A stretch of 64,000 nucleotides of DNA from Bin55 sp965205965 (GCA_965205965.1 CBDBHT010000007.1:310001-374000); one strand, 5' to 3'. Positions 19,614 through 30,258 are shown, counted from the first letter of the stretch. Notes: generated from the letters alone by a model not told the origin. A program made the numbers and translations.

Positions 19614-20369
19614 TCATGTTTCATTCTCGGCTGCCCTTTCGGCTTGTCCTCCACGCGAGAGGATGGCTTCATAAACTTCTTGCTCAACTATAGCTAGCTC
19701 AGTAGGATCGGTACCGCGCATAACGAGTGTCGTACCGTACCGCTCTTCGCGATAAAAAGGATAGCTACCTAAATTGATGTCAGCGTGTCGCGCTTGAATA
19801 TCGCGAAGTGCGGTTGCAATGTCGCTTTCTCCTAAATACGCAGTGATTGCTCGCGACTGGACAACGTCGCCACCGCCAAATTCGATTGTGGGAAGCATGG
19901 CTTGTAATACGAAAGGGAGACCAGCCATCACGTAAACGTTATCAATGCTAAATCCTTGAGGTCCACCAGTTAGGTTTTCAATAAGTGATGCACCTTCTGG
20001 AATTCTTGCCATAAGGAGACGGTTCTTCATCACAGATTCCGGTGCGGACCGCCGCTGAATTCTTTCAGCAATCGTAGGGTTGATTACAAGCTCTACGCCA
20101 AATGCCTTAGCGATGCACTCCGCAGTAATATCGTCATGCGTTGGGCCGATTCCTCCAGTCGTTAGCACGTAGTCGAATCGATTTCGAACGTCGTTTACCG
20201 CGTTAATGATCTCTTCATGGATATCTGGAATTACATGCGCTTCTTTGATGGTCACCCCCTTGGTACTCAGATGCTGCGCAATGTATTGTAGATTCGTGTC
20301 TTGAGTCCGGCCTGAAAGAATCTCGTTTCCAATAATCAAAACGGACGCAGTCACAATTTCAGCGGTCAT
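19614..20369 (-). CDS. CinA-like MoCF-type domain protein
   Basis: 251 residues corresponding to the N-terminal COG1058 domain of CinA (competence/damage-inducible protein A). The signature TTGGIGPTHDD is at residues 70-80, and the N-terminus (ASVLIIGNEILSGRTQDTN) is typical. The C-terminal nicotinamide-nucleotide amidase domain of long CinA proteins is absent, as in many short family members, so activity may be limited to ADP-ribose/NAD-related pyrophosphatase chemistry or be unknown. Stop codon only five bases from the lpxA stop: the two genes converge. Confidence 0.88.
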   Translation of the reverse strand: MTAEIVTASVLIIGNEILSGRTQDTNLQYIAQHLSTKGVTIKEAHVIPDIHEEIINAVNDVRNRFDYVLTTGGIGPTHDDITAECIAKAFGVELVINPTIAERIQRRSAPESVMKNRLLMARIPEGASLIENLTGGPQGFSIDNVYVMAGLPFVLQAMLPTIEFGGGDVVQSRAITAYLGESDIATALRDIQARHADINLGSYPFYREERYGTTLVMRGTDPTELAIVEQEVYEAILSRGGQAERAAENET

Positions 20370-20571
20370 TCGAGGTACTCTTATTCATCGCGTGCTACGC
20401 GTACTAAGTGATGTTGTTGGCTAAACAATCTGAGATTACCAGATCGTTGTGCGCTCTTCTGTGGGCAGATACAACAGCGTGGCTAGCTCGGGTAATGCAC
20501 GAAGTAAGACAGCAAGGCTCCTATAATTCAATACCATTCAAGTAGTTAAACCACCTATCGCAGGAGACCTT

Positions 20572-21250
20572 GCTGTGACGAAATGTTGCCCGAATCTGAT
20601 CCGCTTTTCACCCGCGCAACGCTGCTAAGGTGGAGGTCGCATTCAACGGTGGTGCGATCACCGGTGACGAGGTATTCCGCTGCTCGCGGAGGTAGACCGG
20701 CGATTAGGTCAGACACACTCGGTGCCGAGATACCTGAGGGATGCACGTCGTCAGGCCAGTTGGTGAGCACCGTCTGCAGGATCTGCTCAGGCAGCGTGTT
20801 TATGCGCTGGCCTTGGGACATGAGGATTTAAACGATCACGGGGAGTTGCGTCACGATCCGGCTTTGCAGATGGTGGCCTCCCGGATGGAGACCCTGGCGA
20901 GTCCGTCGACGTTGGTCTCGCCTGGAGCAGCGTGCTGACCGGGCGATGGCGATTCATAAGGGGTTGTTCGACCAGTTCGTGGGGACGCATGCGACGGTGC
21001 CGCGACGTTTAGTTCTGGATTTCGACGCCACGGACACGCCGTTGCATGGCGAGCAAGAAGACCGGTTCCTTCACGGCTACTACGGCAGTTACTGCTATTT
21101 GCCGTGGTACGTGGTACGTGTTCCGCGGCCGGCACCTGCTGGTGAATTACTTGCACCCAAGCGAGATCGATCCGGCGCGTCATGCCTGGGCGATTCTGTC
21201 GTTGCTGGTGAAGGTACGGCAATTCCCGCTTCCTGTGGAAAAGCAGTGCC
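20572..21250 (+). pseudogene. IS1380-family transposase, 5' part, decayed
   Basis: Scattered frames reproduce the family: LLRQRVYALALGHEDLND, LRHDPALQ, RRLVLDFDATDTPLHG, HGYYGSYCYLPWYV, GRHLLVNYLHPSEIDPARHA. Frameshifts and stops throughout. The matching 3' fragment lies at 22715-22890, so a chimeric transposase block (21.25-22.69 kb) is inserted in it. Confidence 0.75.
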
Positions 21251-21442
21251 TGCAAGTTTTGAGTGGCTGCCCCTGGATGTTTTTCATTCGTTGGGATCGT
21301 TTCGTGCCCTTGTTCAGCCTGACCCAGCTGCGTTTTGGCTGCGTTGGGCCGCGGGGTTTTGTGCGGACCAAGGTATGCCCGGTTCGCATGTCGACGGATC
21401 TCGGAGGGGTGCCCGCGATCAGGAGGCGCAGGACGCGTTGCA

Positions 21443-22369
21443 CTATGGCGGACGGAAACCAGGATCGGGTCGTCCGGAACTGCGGTCGGGTTCTGCACCA
21501 GCGAGGGCTTCGTACAACTGTTCCCAGCTGTGGAGGATCAGCAGCCAGATCGCACCGCGCATCTTTTCCCACAGGGATGCATAACTGCTCTGCCGACGTT
21601 GGACGGCTTGGAAGCGCGGGCAGCACAACTGCTGGATCTGGTCCACCAGAAACGCCAGCATCATCAGGGTCGCCAGCGTATTCGCAAGATACTGGTGACC
21701 GTGACCGTAGTTGTGTTCCAGATCGTACCCCTGGTTTTTCAGCGTGTTGAAGGTCTCGTTTTCGATCTTCCAGCGACTGCGCGCCATCCGTGCGGTTGCC
21801 GGTGCCTCGGCTCACTGGCAGATCAGTGATCCAGGTCCATTGGCGTTCGGGTTTCCTGACCCGCTTCGGAGTGCGTTCCCGGCACTGCAGCACCGTCACC
21901 CGACGGTCGGACCGGGACGCGCTGAGCGGGACGTCTTCTACTACCCGCAGCCGGCGGTCCACGGCGCGCCCCTCCTCGCTCGGGTCCACACACAACTCCC
22001 AGGAGGACGGTCGTAGTCGCAATTCAAACCCTGCTTGAGCACCGCCATCACCAGAACCCGCCAGAGCGTCATCTCCGGCCTCCCGTTCTCCGGATCCCGA
22101 TCCGCTGTCACATGGCAACCCAGTAACGCTTCCAATTCCTCCCGACACGACACGTACAGATGCTGCAATCCCAACAGCAACGCCGGAATGTCATCCCGTG
22201 ATTTCACGTTCATCCTGATCTCACCGATCGGCGTCTCGTCCAACTGCAAGGCATGCTCGAAACGTCTCATGATCGCTGCCCTCCCAACGAAGATCCGCAC
22301 AGACTCCCCCATGAAACCCCTAAAAAAGCCCATTTCAACGCCTCCAACGGTAATCTTCACCCGCAGCAT
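21443..22369 (-). pseudogene. Chimeric transposase remnant (ISNCY-like N-terminus, different C-terminus)
   Basis: The N-terminal part (22150-22369) reads VKSRDDIPALLLGLQHLYVS and NGRPEMTLWRVLVMAVLKQG, as in the intact 477-residue transposase at 25812. The C-terminal part (21443-21787) reads SRWKIENETFNTLKNQGYDL and NYGHGHQYLANTLATLMMLA, which belongs to another DDE family; the same tail occurs at 49.8 kb. The middle is frameshifted. Probably two elements fused by deletion. Confidence 0.6.
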
Positions 22370-22714
22370 TTTAGCTCAAAATACCCTCCCATGCCGCAAT
22401 AATCAATGCTTTGGTACAATCGTTAAGGTTTTCGCACAGACACTATCTAACCCTTCGGGAGATCAGCGATTAAGTGGAAGAATCCCGGTAGTTACTGGAG
22501 TGCGGCGAGACGAGAATTCGCGATTCACTTTCCGGATCGGTTCCAGGCTTCGAGCGGTTACGTGATCCGGACAGCGAGACGGAAACGATAAAAGATAGGG
22601 GTACAATGCTTATGTTCGAATGCAAAAAGTTTTTTAACGCTCCCCATGGGGGGGCAAACTCCCTTAGTAACGATACACGTAAATTCTGACACTCCCAGGG
22701 GTTTTGCGTCGCTT

Positions 22715-22890
22715 GGTACTGGGACACACGGCACTCGCCACGGCCAGCCCGAATCGCATCCGCCTGACCTTGCTGCGGGTCGGTGCGGTGGTGCTGCGCA
22801 ATACCCGCCGCATCCGGCTCCTGCTGAGCAGTACCTGCCCGCACCAGGAGTTGTTCCGTACGCTCGCCGCCCCGGCACGTTGACCAACAA
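22715..22890 (+). pseudogene. IS1380-family transposase, 3' fragment
   Basis: Reads SPNRIRLTLLRVGAVVLRNT and RRIRLLLSSTCPHQELFRT, the typical end of IS1380 transposases, in the same orientation as the 5' part at 20.6 kb. Confidence 0.6.
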
Positions 22891-23072
22891 CGGGGGTAAA
22901 GAGGAGGTGTGTCCACCATTCGCAAAACCGTGCCGGAACAGCGGATCATAGGCAAAATGCAGACGTTGGAATCCTGGTGGCCGCTCCAAACCGAAAACGG
23001 CCCCATCTCACACCGCTCATGCAATATTGGGGCTAGCTATCCTCAAAATGTCTCACGGTGCAGGCTCCTCCC

Positions 23073-23966
23073 TTAGGTCATTCCAGCTTGGACTGCTTTA
23101 TTGAGAAGCGACTGTGCTCGTTGAAAGTGTGGTACATCCACCATTTGACCTTCGAAGCGGATAGCACCAATTCCTTGCTCTTGGGCCTCTGTGAATGCTT
23201 GAACGAGTCGCCAGGCTTTTTCTATCGCTTCTCGTTTTGGTGTAAATGTTTCGTTAACGATTGGAATCTGGTCGGGGTGAATCGTAAGTTTGCCCGTGAA
23301 TCCCAGAGTCGCGCCTTCTTCACATTCTCGCACTAGCGCATCGTGGTCGGTCAAATCGACGAAGACGGCATCGACTGGTTGCATTCCACCTGCTACTGAA
23401 GTTAACAACGTTTGTGCACGGCAGTATTGAAACACACTTATATATTGGCCAGTTTGATCTCGATTTCCCCCCGAACCAAGAGCGGTTGATAAATCTTCAG
23501 CCCCCCAGGTAAGAGCAACAACTCGAGGACAATGACGAAACGATGTTACTTCTAGAGCACCGTTTGCAGTTTCCGTTGCGATGAGGATTAGTCCAATAGA
23601 ACGATTTGCGTACCCATGTAATTTTTCCAGCCGGGAAATTTCGGTGTCAAGCATCTCAAGCTGTGAGAAGGAATTGAGTTTGGGGATGACGTAAGCATCG
23701 GGAGGCGATTCCATCGTCACCGCAAGATCGTCTAATGCCCATAGAGTGTCCAATCCATTGATACGAACTGCCTTTTCCTTATCGCCGTAATTCACGTCAT
23801 GCAGCCATTTTGCAACGATATTTCGTGCCTCAATTTTTTTGTTTGGCGCAACAGCATCCTCAAGATCAAGTATTAGAGTATCTGCATCTGTAGTGAGCGA
23901 CTTCACAAGCATGTGCTCGTTGGACCCTGGAACAAAATGCAGCGATCGTCGTAATCGACTGCGCAT
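23073..23966 (-). CDS. CoA-ester lyase of the HpcH/HpaI (CitE-like) family
   Basis: About 297 residues from ATG 23966 (MRSRLRRSLHFVPGSNEHML), eight bases after the MaoC stop; an in-frame start at 24023 would overlap MaoC by 49 bases and is less family-like. The TIM-barrel signatures LILDLEDAV, VRINGLDT, LILIATETANGA, ALTWGAEDLSTALG and GFTGKLTIHPDQI are present; the conserved Glu and Asp ligate Mg2+. Members cleave malyl-, beta-methylmalyl- or citramalyl-CoA. Coupling to a MaoC hydratase suggests C5-dicarboxyl-CoA chemistry (mesaconyl/citramalyl-CoA, or itaconate breakdown). The exact substrate is inferred only. Confidence 0.88.
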   Translation of the reverse strand: MRSRLRRSLHFVPGSNEHMLVKSLTTDADTLILDLEDAVAPNKKIEARNIVAKWLHDVNYGDKEKAVRINGLDTLWALDDLAVTMESPPDAYVIPKLNSFSQLEMLDTEISRLEKLHGYANRSIGLILIATETANGALEVTSFRHCPRVVALTWGAEDLSTALGSGGNRDQTGQYISVFQYCRAQTLLTSVAGGMQPVDAVFVDLTDHDALVRECEEGATLGFTGKLTIHPDQIPIVNETFTPKREAIEKAWRLVQAFTEAQEQGIGAIRFEGQMVDVPHFQRAQSLLNKAVQAGMT

Positions 23967-23974
23967 AGTTTCAA

Positions 23975-24430
23975 TCACGGCGACTTCCGCATCATCATCA
24001 TGCCCTTCCGTCTGCACCTGCATACCACTTCTCCGCGTTGGTTTCTGCCTACATGTTCAAAGGTGACGATTCCACGATCGAGTTTCGTTCGACTCGCGCG
24101 TTTCTCAACAACGATGGTTGACACGGTGATCGTGTCGTTTAGAAATACAGGGTTTGGAAATTCCGTATTATCGAAACTAAGATTGCCTAGTGTTGTACCT
24201 AATGTAGTATCCCTTACAGATAAACCGATGACTAATCCGAGGGTGAAGATGCTATTGACAAGTATTTGGCCATGTATCGAGTCTTTGGCGAATTCCGTAT
24301 CTAAGTGGAACGGTTGTGGATTCATCGTTAGCGTAGTAAATAGCAGATTATCCGTTTCCGTAACCGTTCGACTCGGTGTGTGTTCAAATCGCATACCTAC
24401 ATCAAGTTCTTCAAAATATTTACCGGTCAC
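23975..24430 (-). CDS. MaoC-family hydratase (hot-dog fold)
   Basis: 151 residues, a single hot-dog dehydratase. It begins MTGKYFEELDVGMRFEHTPS, with the motif TLTMNPQPFHLDTEF around the catalytic His/Asp region and GQILVNSIFTLGLVIGLSV on the central helix. It hydrates an enoyl-CoA in the cytoplasm. It forms a two-gene unit with the downstream CoA-ester lyase, an arrangement known for mesaconyl-CoA hydratase/lyase and for itaconyl-CoA hydratase/citramalyl-CoA lyase. No CoA transferase is next to it; IS630 debris begins 75 bases upstream. Confidence 0.88.
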   Translation of the reverse strand: MTGKYFEELDVGMRFEHTPSRTVTETDNLLFTTLTMNPQPFHLDTEFAKDSIHGQILVNSIFTLGLVIGLSVRDTTLGTTLGNLSFDNTEFPNPVFLNDTITVSTIVVEKRASRTKLDRGIVTFEHVGRNQRGEVVCRCRRKGMMMMRKSP

Positions 24431-25590
24431 ATAGTCTCCTCAATACTATTAAAGGCTGTTATGCTAACTTTACCAAATGAGCTGCGAAGCGACTGAAGAG
24501 CCTAGTAGTTTAACTGGTTTTAATTTTCGGGTATAGATGCTTCAGTTTGGTGCGCGCGTCGTCGACGCTGAGCTGCCAGTCGACCCCGGTCTGTTCGCGA
24601 TTGCGCTCCTTGGCCCAGGCCGCCGTTTCCGACGTGACCAAAGCCCTGCTCTCGATCCGGCGATCCAGGCACTGGCGGTGCAACGCACTGAACTCCAGTT
24701 CCGCAACGTTCAGCCAGCTCCCGTGTTTCGGCGTGTGCACCAAGTGGATGCGGTCGTTCAACCGACTGGCTTCGGCCGCCGGGAACGCGGCGTAGAACGA
24801 GTCACCGCTGTGGGTGTTCAAGTTGTCGCACACCAGCGTGATGCTTTCCGCATCCCGGGAACGCGGCAGATTCGCCAGCGTGCGCACTTGCTTCGCCCAA
24901 TCCAACGTCGTACGCCGTTTGGTGACAGCCACTGTCCGCCAGCCGGACAGCGGCTCGCCAAACATCCACACCGTGCATTCTCCCCGGCGGAGGTAGTGGG
25001 CGTCGTACTTCTCCGGCGACCCGGGGCGTACCGGTAACTTCTCGCGGACTTCCGACACGAGCTGCTTGCTCATCTCGTCCATGCACACCACCGGATGCCG
25101 CGGGTCGTACGGCCGCCGGTATGCCTTAAGCACCCGCTCCATGCCGGCCACGAAATGATGGCTTTGCTGCTTCGGAATACACCACATGTCCCGCCGCCAT
25201 GGTTTCAATTCATTTTTTTTAACGCCTGCCGCACGGTCTCCCCGCAAATCGTTTCGACCACTTCAAGTCGCACCAGATCTTCTGCCAGCATCTTCACGGT
25301 CCACCGAACGCGGCCTTCCGGTGGAACCGAACAGGCCACCTGAACCAGACGCGCTTCCTTCTCCCCGTCTAACTTCTTCGGCACCGGAGGCAACGGCCGA
25401 GGCCTGCGCTCCAGAGCCTTCATCGGACCCTGCTCCACCGCCAATGGCATTCGGATTAGCGGAAAGGGATCCTGGTCTTTGAGGATGTCGTGTAACCGGT
25501 TGATATACGGAAACCTATTCGGTTCTGTTGGGATTCTTCAAAAAAACACTTGCGTTTCAGCATGGGTTATGGCAATCTACGCTTAGTTAG

Positions 25591-27412
25591 TGTTTGGCAG
25601 AAAACCCCTGATTTCCAGTCTGTAGATGGTATTGAAAGAGCGTTCGTCCGTTTCAGAACGCTCGATTGGGTAGCGTGGTGTGGTTCTGAGGTGGTTGGAG
25701 TGCTTGATTGGGGTGCGTAGAGGCTTCCCGTCCAGCTGCGGGACAAGAGTTTCCTGCCCGTACAGGTTGTCGGGAGGTTGAGCCTGCTGTTGCGGAGCGG
25801 ATGCCGAGGGGTCAGGCTGCCTGGAGCAGGGCTCGGGAGCGACGTCGCTCCCGCTTGCGATCCCGGGACAGCAGCAGTGTGCCTAAACGATGGAGGTTGG
25901 CTGCCAGAATCGCCAGGGCCACCGTTCGGGCAAAGCCTTTCCGTCCGTGCGTTCGGATCCGATCCAGACCATGGCTTTCCAGGTGGTGGATCGCCGATTC
26001 CACCGCCGGATGCTGGTGGCGGGCCGCCGCGAATCGGGCCTCCCGCTCGCGTGCTTTCGCTATCGGCGACAGCCGACCTTGGGCAGGCAAGGCCGCCACC
26101 TCCAACATCTGCTCCAACCAGCTCCGGTTGGAGGGACTGTAAAAGCCCCGGTCGAAGCTGCAGACCGTCAACTCCGGATAGCGTTGCTTGCAAGACTCCA
26201 CCAGCGGGATAGCCGAATCCACATCGCTACCCTCCCACATGATCCGGTAGTCGAGAATGAACTGATGCTGGTCTTCCATCACCGCCAAGGGCACCCCCAG
26301 CTCGACCGGTCGAGCTGCCTTGCCTTTGCTGATCCAACGGGTGTGTTCCTCAAACACGGAAAAAATCTTCTCCGAGGCCGGAATGGTCTCCCCCTTCAAC
26401 ACCCGACGCACGATCTGGTCTTCCAGACGGGTTCCCAGCGACACCAGACGGCGGAGTTCGGATAGGTCCACTGAGGACATGGCCCATGGATCCAGGGTCG
26501 CAGCAATCCGCTGCCGTAGCTGTCGACAACCGGACAGGTATGCCTTCACTCCTTGCGGATCCCGCTTCCACCGTCGGGACGTGCATACTCGTTGAAACCG
26601 ATGCCGCAGTTGCCTTTCCAGATGCCTCCGTTGACGCCAGCCTGCCAACCCCTGCGCCTTGGCCAACTTCGAGCAGACACGCACCGCCACCCGGGTCGCA
26701 TCCCACAACAGACCCAGATCGGTCGGAAAGCGAACGTCGGTCTCCACCACCAACGAATCACAGCGAGCGGACAAGCCGCCGCCAGACTCTTTTCGCACCA
26801 CCTCGTGTCCGGTCGATACCACCCGTTCCCCCACCGCACGAAGCAACTCCGGCCTCAGCAGCGAGACGTTGTCGATCAGCGTTTGACGGTGGTACCGCTC
26901 CCCGCCAAAACGGGAATCCCCCAGCATCTCTCGAAGGGTCCCATGCTGGTTCACCAACTCGTGCAAGCGATCCCAGTCGCAGTTGAGACCCTCCTTCAAC
27001 ACTGCCAACACCAGCATCGACCACAACGGCATCCCCGGACGCCCGTTGCCCAGATCCCGATCCGACCCCAGTGCCGATTCCAACCATTCGAACAGCTGCT
27101 TCCGCATACGCAGGTCACCGTACACCGCCTGCAATCCCCGAAGCACCACCGGAATGTCATCCCGTGACTTCAGATCCAACTGGATCTTCTCAATCGGAAC
27201 CTCTCCAAGACGTGTTTGTTGCTTCCCTCGTTCCCAATCACGCATGCCCGACTACCGCTCCTTTTTCCACGAAGATGGGGGGAAATCCCCCAAAAACACC
27301 ATGAAACCCTTGAGATTCTAACCAATCGGCCTCTTCTTCGCAAACCTTAAAAACCTGAAGATACCCTGGATTCAAGGACTTTACGTAGCATAAAGAGTTT
27401 CCTGCCAGACAC
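25591..27412 (-). mobile_element. ISNCY-type element, intact, 1822 bp
   Basis: The ends TGTTTGGCAGAAAACCCC and the complement of GTGTCTGGCAGGAAACTC form imperfect inverted repeats. TAGTTAG flanks both sides (25584-25590 and 27413-27419), a 7-bp target duplication. It sits between the left end and the coding start of the IS4-type element. Confidence 0.85.
25812..27245 (-). CDS. ISNCY-type (ISDol1-like) transposase, intact
   Basis: 477 residues in one frame. The N-terminal segment VPIEKIQLDLKSRDDIPVVL and NGRPGMPLWSMLVLAVLKEG is typical of the group. The DDE residues are recognised in SLVVETDVRFPTDLGLLWDA, TVCSFDRGFYSPSNR and HPAVESAIHHLESHGLDR. Length and motifs suggest it can still be active. 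This is one of only two intact-looking transposase genes here (the other is the IS256 at 31154). Related broken copies lie at 21443-22369 and 33190-33365. Assignment to the ISDol1 subgroup is from memory. Confidence 0.85.
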   Translation of the reverse strand: MRDWERGKQQTRLGEVPIEKIQLDLKSRDDIPVVLRGLQAVYGDLRMRKQLFEWLESALGSDRDLGNGRPGMPLWSMLVLAVLKEGLNCDWDRLHELVNQHGTLREMLGDSRFGGERYHRQTLIDNVSLLRPELLRAVGERVVSTGHEVVRKESGGGLSARCDSLVVETDVRFPTDLGLLWDATRVAVRVCSKLAKAQGLAGWRQRRHLERQLRHRFQRVCTSRRWKRDPQGVKAYLSGCRQLRQRIAATLDPWAMSSVDLSELRRLVSLGTRLEDQIVRRVLKGETIPASEKIFSVFEEHTRWISKGKAARPVELGVPLAVMEDQHQFILDYRIMWEGSDVDSAIPLVESCKQRYPELTVCSFDRGFYSPSNRSWLEQMLEVAALPAQGRLSPIAKAREREARFAAARHQHPAVESAIHHLESHGLDRIRTHGRKGFARTVALAILAANLHRLGTLLLSRDRKRERRRSRALLQAA

Positions 27413-27441
27413 TAGTTAGATTATCTCTGGTGCCAACGTGA

Positions 27442-29873
27442 TGGATTCCCGAATCGAGAACCTGGAAGTCGACCACCTTCTGTGGCACGCGGCTGACCCG
27501 CCGTCGGATTGCGGACCTCCAGAAGACGGTGAAAATGTTTCCGGCACTGAGCCGCCATGAGCTGGCTGCCACCCTGTGCACTCATCTGGGCTGGTTCACG
27601 CCGAAGGGTCGGGATCGACTGGGGTCCTGTCTGCGGATGCTGGAGCAGCTGGAGTCCGGCGGCATCGTGTCGCTGCCGGCGAAGCGACCGGGATCGAGAA
27701 CGGGAACCGGGGGTCGGAGACCGCGGCATACGAGTCGCTCGGATCCGGGCTCCGCCATAGAGTGTGAGTTGAAGGAGCTGATGCCGCTGGAACTGGAGGT
27801 TGTGGCGGAGGGGGAAGCCGTTGAGGAATGGAAGGAATTGGTGGATCGGCATCATGAGCTGGGTTACCGGCATCCGTTCGGCTGTTCCCTGCGCTACTGG
27901 CTGCGGGATCGTCGGGGTCGCAAGCTGGGCTGTCTGCTGTTTGAGGCGGGCACGACCCGGCTTCCCTGTCGTGACGTCTGGATTGGCTGGCGGGATCGGG
28001 ATCGGGCGAAGCGTCTGAAGGGGGTGGTGAACAACTCCCGGTTCCTGATCTTCCCTTGGGTTCGGGCTCCGTATCTGGCCTCGAAGGCCCTGTCGATGGC
28101 GGTTCGGCGGCTGCCCGGGGACTGGAAGGAGCGGCGCGGCCTGGAGCCGGTACTGGCGGAGACCTTTGTGGATCCGGCGAAGTACCGGGGGACCTGCTAC
28201 CGTGCGGCCAACTGGCAGTGCATTGGCCGGACGAAGGGACGCAAGGCGAATGCATCGGAGGCAGGCAGGACGCCGAAGGACGTTTACCTGTATCCGCTGA
28301 CGAAAGACTGGAAGCAGGTGCTGCTGACCGGCTCCCGTCGATCCGGACGCCGTTCCCGCAGGTCGCCGGCAACAGTTTTGGCTCCGGAGGATACGTTTGT
28401 CCGGCTCTGGAGCGGCATCGTCGAGACGCTCGTGGGTGTCGCCAACCGGCATGACCGGCTCTGGCAGCGGCGGCGGCGCGTGCTGAACACGCTGGTGGTC
28501 GTGCTGTTCGTTTTCCGGCTGGTGTTCTCGAAGGGGCGTCCGGGATATGCGACCACGCTGGCCGAACTGTGGGGGCAGTGCCGGACGATGGGGATCGAAC
28601 TGCCACAGCCGGCTCCGGTGTCGCCGTCCTCCATCTGCAGTGCCCGGGCCCGGCTGGCCGAGCAGCTGTTCAAGACCTTACACCAGGAAATCCTCAAGGT
28701 GGTTTTCGACGCCGAGGCACGACCCCGGCACGCACGGAAAGTCCGACCCGACACGGATCGGCGGTGGCAGGGGCATCGGGTGTTTGCGGTCGATGGAAGC
28801 TCCCTGAACCTGCCGCGCGGACGGGTGCATGAAGGCTGGCGGACGCCGGTAGACGGTGCCCATTATCCGCAGGGTCTGGTGAGTTGCCTGTATCGGCTGC
28901 AGGCCCGACTACCGGTCGACTTCGACCTGCATGCGCATGGAAACGAGCGCGCGGCGGCACTGGCCCACCTGAACGTGTTGTCGGCGAACGATGTGGTGGT
29001 CTATGACCGGGGCTACTATTCCTATGAGATGCTGCACGCGCATGCGATCCGGGGACACGTTTTTGGTTGGTTGTGCGTTGGAGACCTGTCATGAGATGCT
29101 GCACGCGCATGCGATCCGGGGACACGTTTTTGGTTGGTTGTGCGTTGGAGACCTGTCATGAGATGCTGCACGCGCATGCGATCCGGGGACTGCACGCGGT
29201 GTTCCGGATGAAACGGAAAACCGGTATCGATGTCGACCGCTTCATCCACGGCGGCCACCGGGATACGGTCATCGAGGTCGTTCCCCGCCAACGCACGCTG
29301 ACCCGACTACGCCGCAGGAACCCCGGAGCCGCATTCGGCCCGCACCGCTTGCGGCTGGTGAAATATGCCGTGGGCGATACCGTCTTCATCCTGGGAACGA
29401 CCCTGCTGGACCGGGACCAGTATTCCATCGAGCAGCTGTCGGATCTGTATCACGCGAGATGGGGCATCGAGGAACTGTACAAGGTATCCAAACGGCTGAT
29501 GGAGGTTGAGGACTTTCATGGGCAAAGCGAACGGGGCGTGAAACAGGAACTGTATGCATGCTTCACCCTGACTACCATGACCCGGCTGTTCGCCAACCAT
29601 GGCGAGGATCATGTGAACGGGGGGCTGCCGAACGACGGCAAGCCGCTGATGCAGACGAATTTCAAGCACGGACTTGCGGCGGTGGCGGCCAACATCGAGA
29701 GCCTGCTACTTCAGCATGCATCCGCCCTCCGGGAAACCGTGACTCGTATGGTCGGCGAGATCGTCCGGTGTCGGCAACGGCTCCGTCCGAGCCGGTCCTA
29801 TGAACGGCGATCCCGAAAACCGGTCGGAAAGTGGCAGCGAGGAAGAGGAGCACCGGCACCGGCAACTCGCTAA
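27442..29873 (+). pseudogene. IS4-type transposase with N-terminal DruA-like (DUF4338) domain, frameshifted
   Basis: Frames at 27529-29094 and 29067-29873. After an N-terminal segment (SRHELAATLCTHLGWFTPKG) comes a DruA-like domain at about residues 80-275 of the first frame (VDRHHELGYRHPFGCSLRYW, RDRAKRLKGVVNNSRFLIFP, DPAKYRGTCYRAANWQCIG). The DDE domain follows: FAVDGSSLNLP, DVVVYDRGYYSYEML, and in the second frame YHARWGIEELYKVSKRLMEV. The break is caused by a tandem 67-bp repeat at 29024-29170; removing two units (134 bp) restores one frame. An extra base near 27465 also shifts the first codons. As it stands it is inactive. Confidence 0.85.
29024..29180 (+). repeat. 67-bp tandem repeat breaking the IS4-type transposase
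   Basis: The sequence beginning ATGAGATGCTGCACGCGCAT starts at 29024, 29091 and 29158, a period of 67. The first two units are identical; the third continues into normal transposase sequence after GATCCGGGGAC. Two extra units add 134 bases, which is not a multiple of three. Confidence 0.95.
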
Positions 29874-30258
29874 CGGAATAAAAAATCAGCGGATAACCAA
29901 GGCCCAAGACCGAATCCTTAACCGAATGGCAAAATTCACTAAACGAATGCCATTGGCTCCACCGCCCGCCGACGCACGTGCGGCAGGTCCGCTCCGTCAC
30001 CCCCAGCGCATCCACCACCTGCATGTTCGTCAGTGCCGGGCCAGCACCCCCCTGATCCACGGCCAGCAGAATCCGTGCACGCTGCAGCTTCGTCGCCGAC
30101 ACCGCACGACGCGTGCTCGACTTCAGCACCGCTTCCAACTCATCCCGCTCATCCTGAGCTAACTCCACCATGTATTGCTTCGGCATCGAATCCTCCTGAT
30201 CCCAGAACCCCTTCCAGTCCACTATTATAAACACGTATTGTTAGAACGGGTAGCCTAC

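Larger units (their letters stand above)
25441..29956 (+). mobile_element. IS4-type element encoding a DruA-domain transposase, carrying a nested ISNCY-type element
   Basis: Perfect 13-base terminal repeats (CCAATGGCATTCG at 25441, complement ending 29956) and an 8-bp target duplication CTCCACCG (25433-25440 and 29957-29964) define it precisely. Subtracting the nested element (25591-27412) leaves about 2.69 kb, the longest copy in the window. Shrunken relatives are at 3176, 16776 and 50008. Confidence 0.92.
24510..30186 (-). pseudogene. IS630 transposase copy A, interrupted
   Basis: Starts at ATG 30186 after AGGAGGATTCG (MPKQYMVELAQDERDELEAV, a helix-turn-helix region) and is broken at 29957 by the IS4-type element. 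It resumes at 25432 with EQGPMKALERRPRPLPPVPK to VRQALKKMN. The DDE domain follows in the -1 frame (24510-25247): VVCMDEMSKQ, LVCDNLNTHSGDSF and PKHGSWLNVAELEFSAL carry the three acidic residues. The frame switch is at an A8 run (25213-25220 on the plus strand). Besides the insertion, the HTH part is frameshifted. Confidence 0.88.
24505..30258 (-). mobile_element. IS630-family element copy A, split by a nested IS4-type element
   Basis: Left end GTAGTTTAACTGGTTTTAAT, right end the complement of GTAGGCTACCCGTTCTAACA, flanked by TA within CTAG on both sides (24503-24504, 30259-30260). The IS630 itself is about 1230 bases; the IS4-type element occupies 25441-29956 with CTCCACCG duplicated at its borders. 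Confidence 0.9.

Noticed and set aside
27421..28606. Long minus-strand frames of 336-343 residues
   Set aside because: Shadows of the GC-rich DruA-transposase coding strand.
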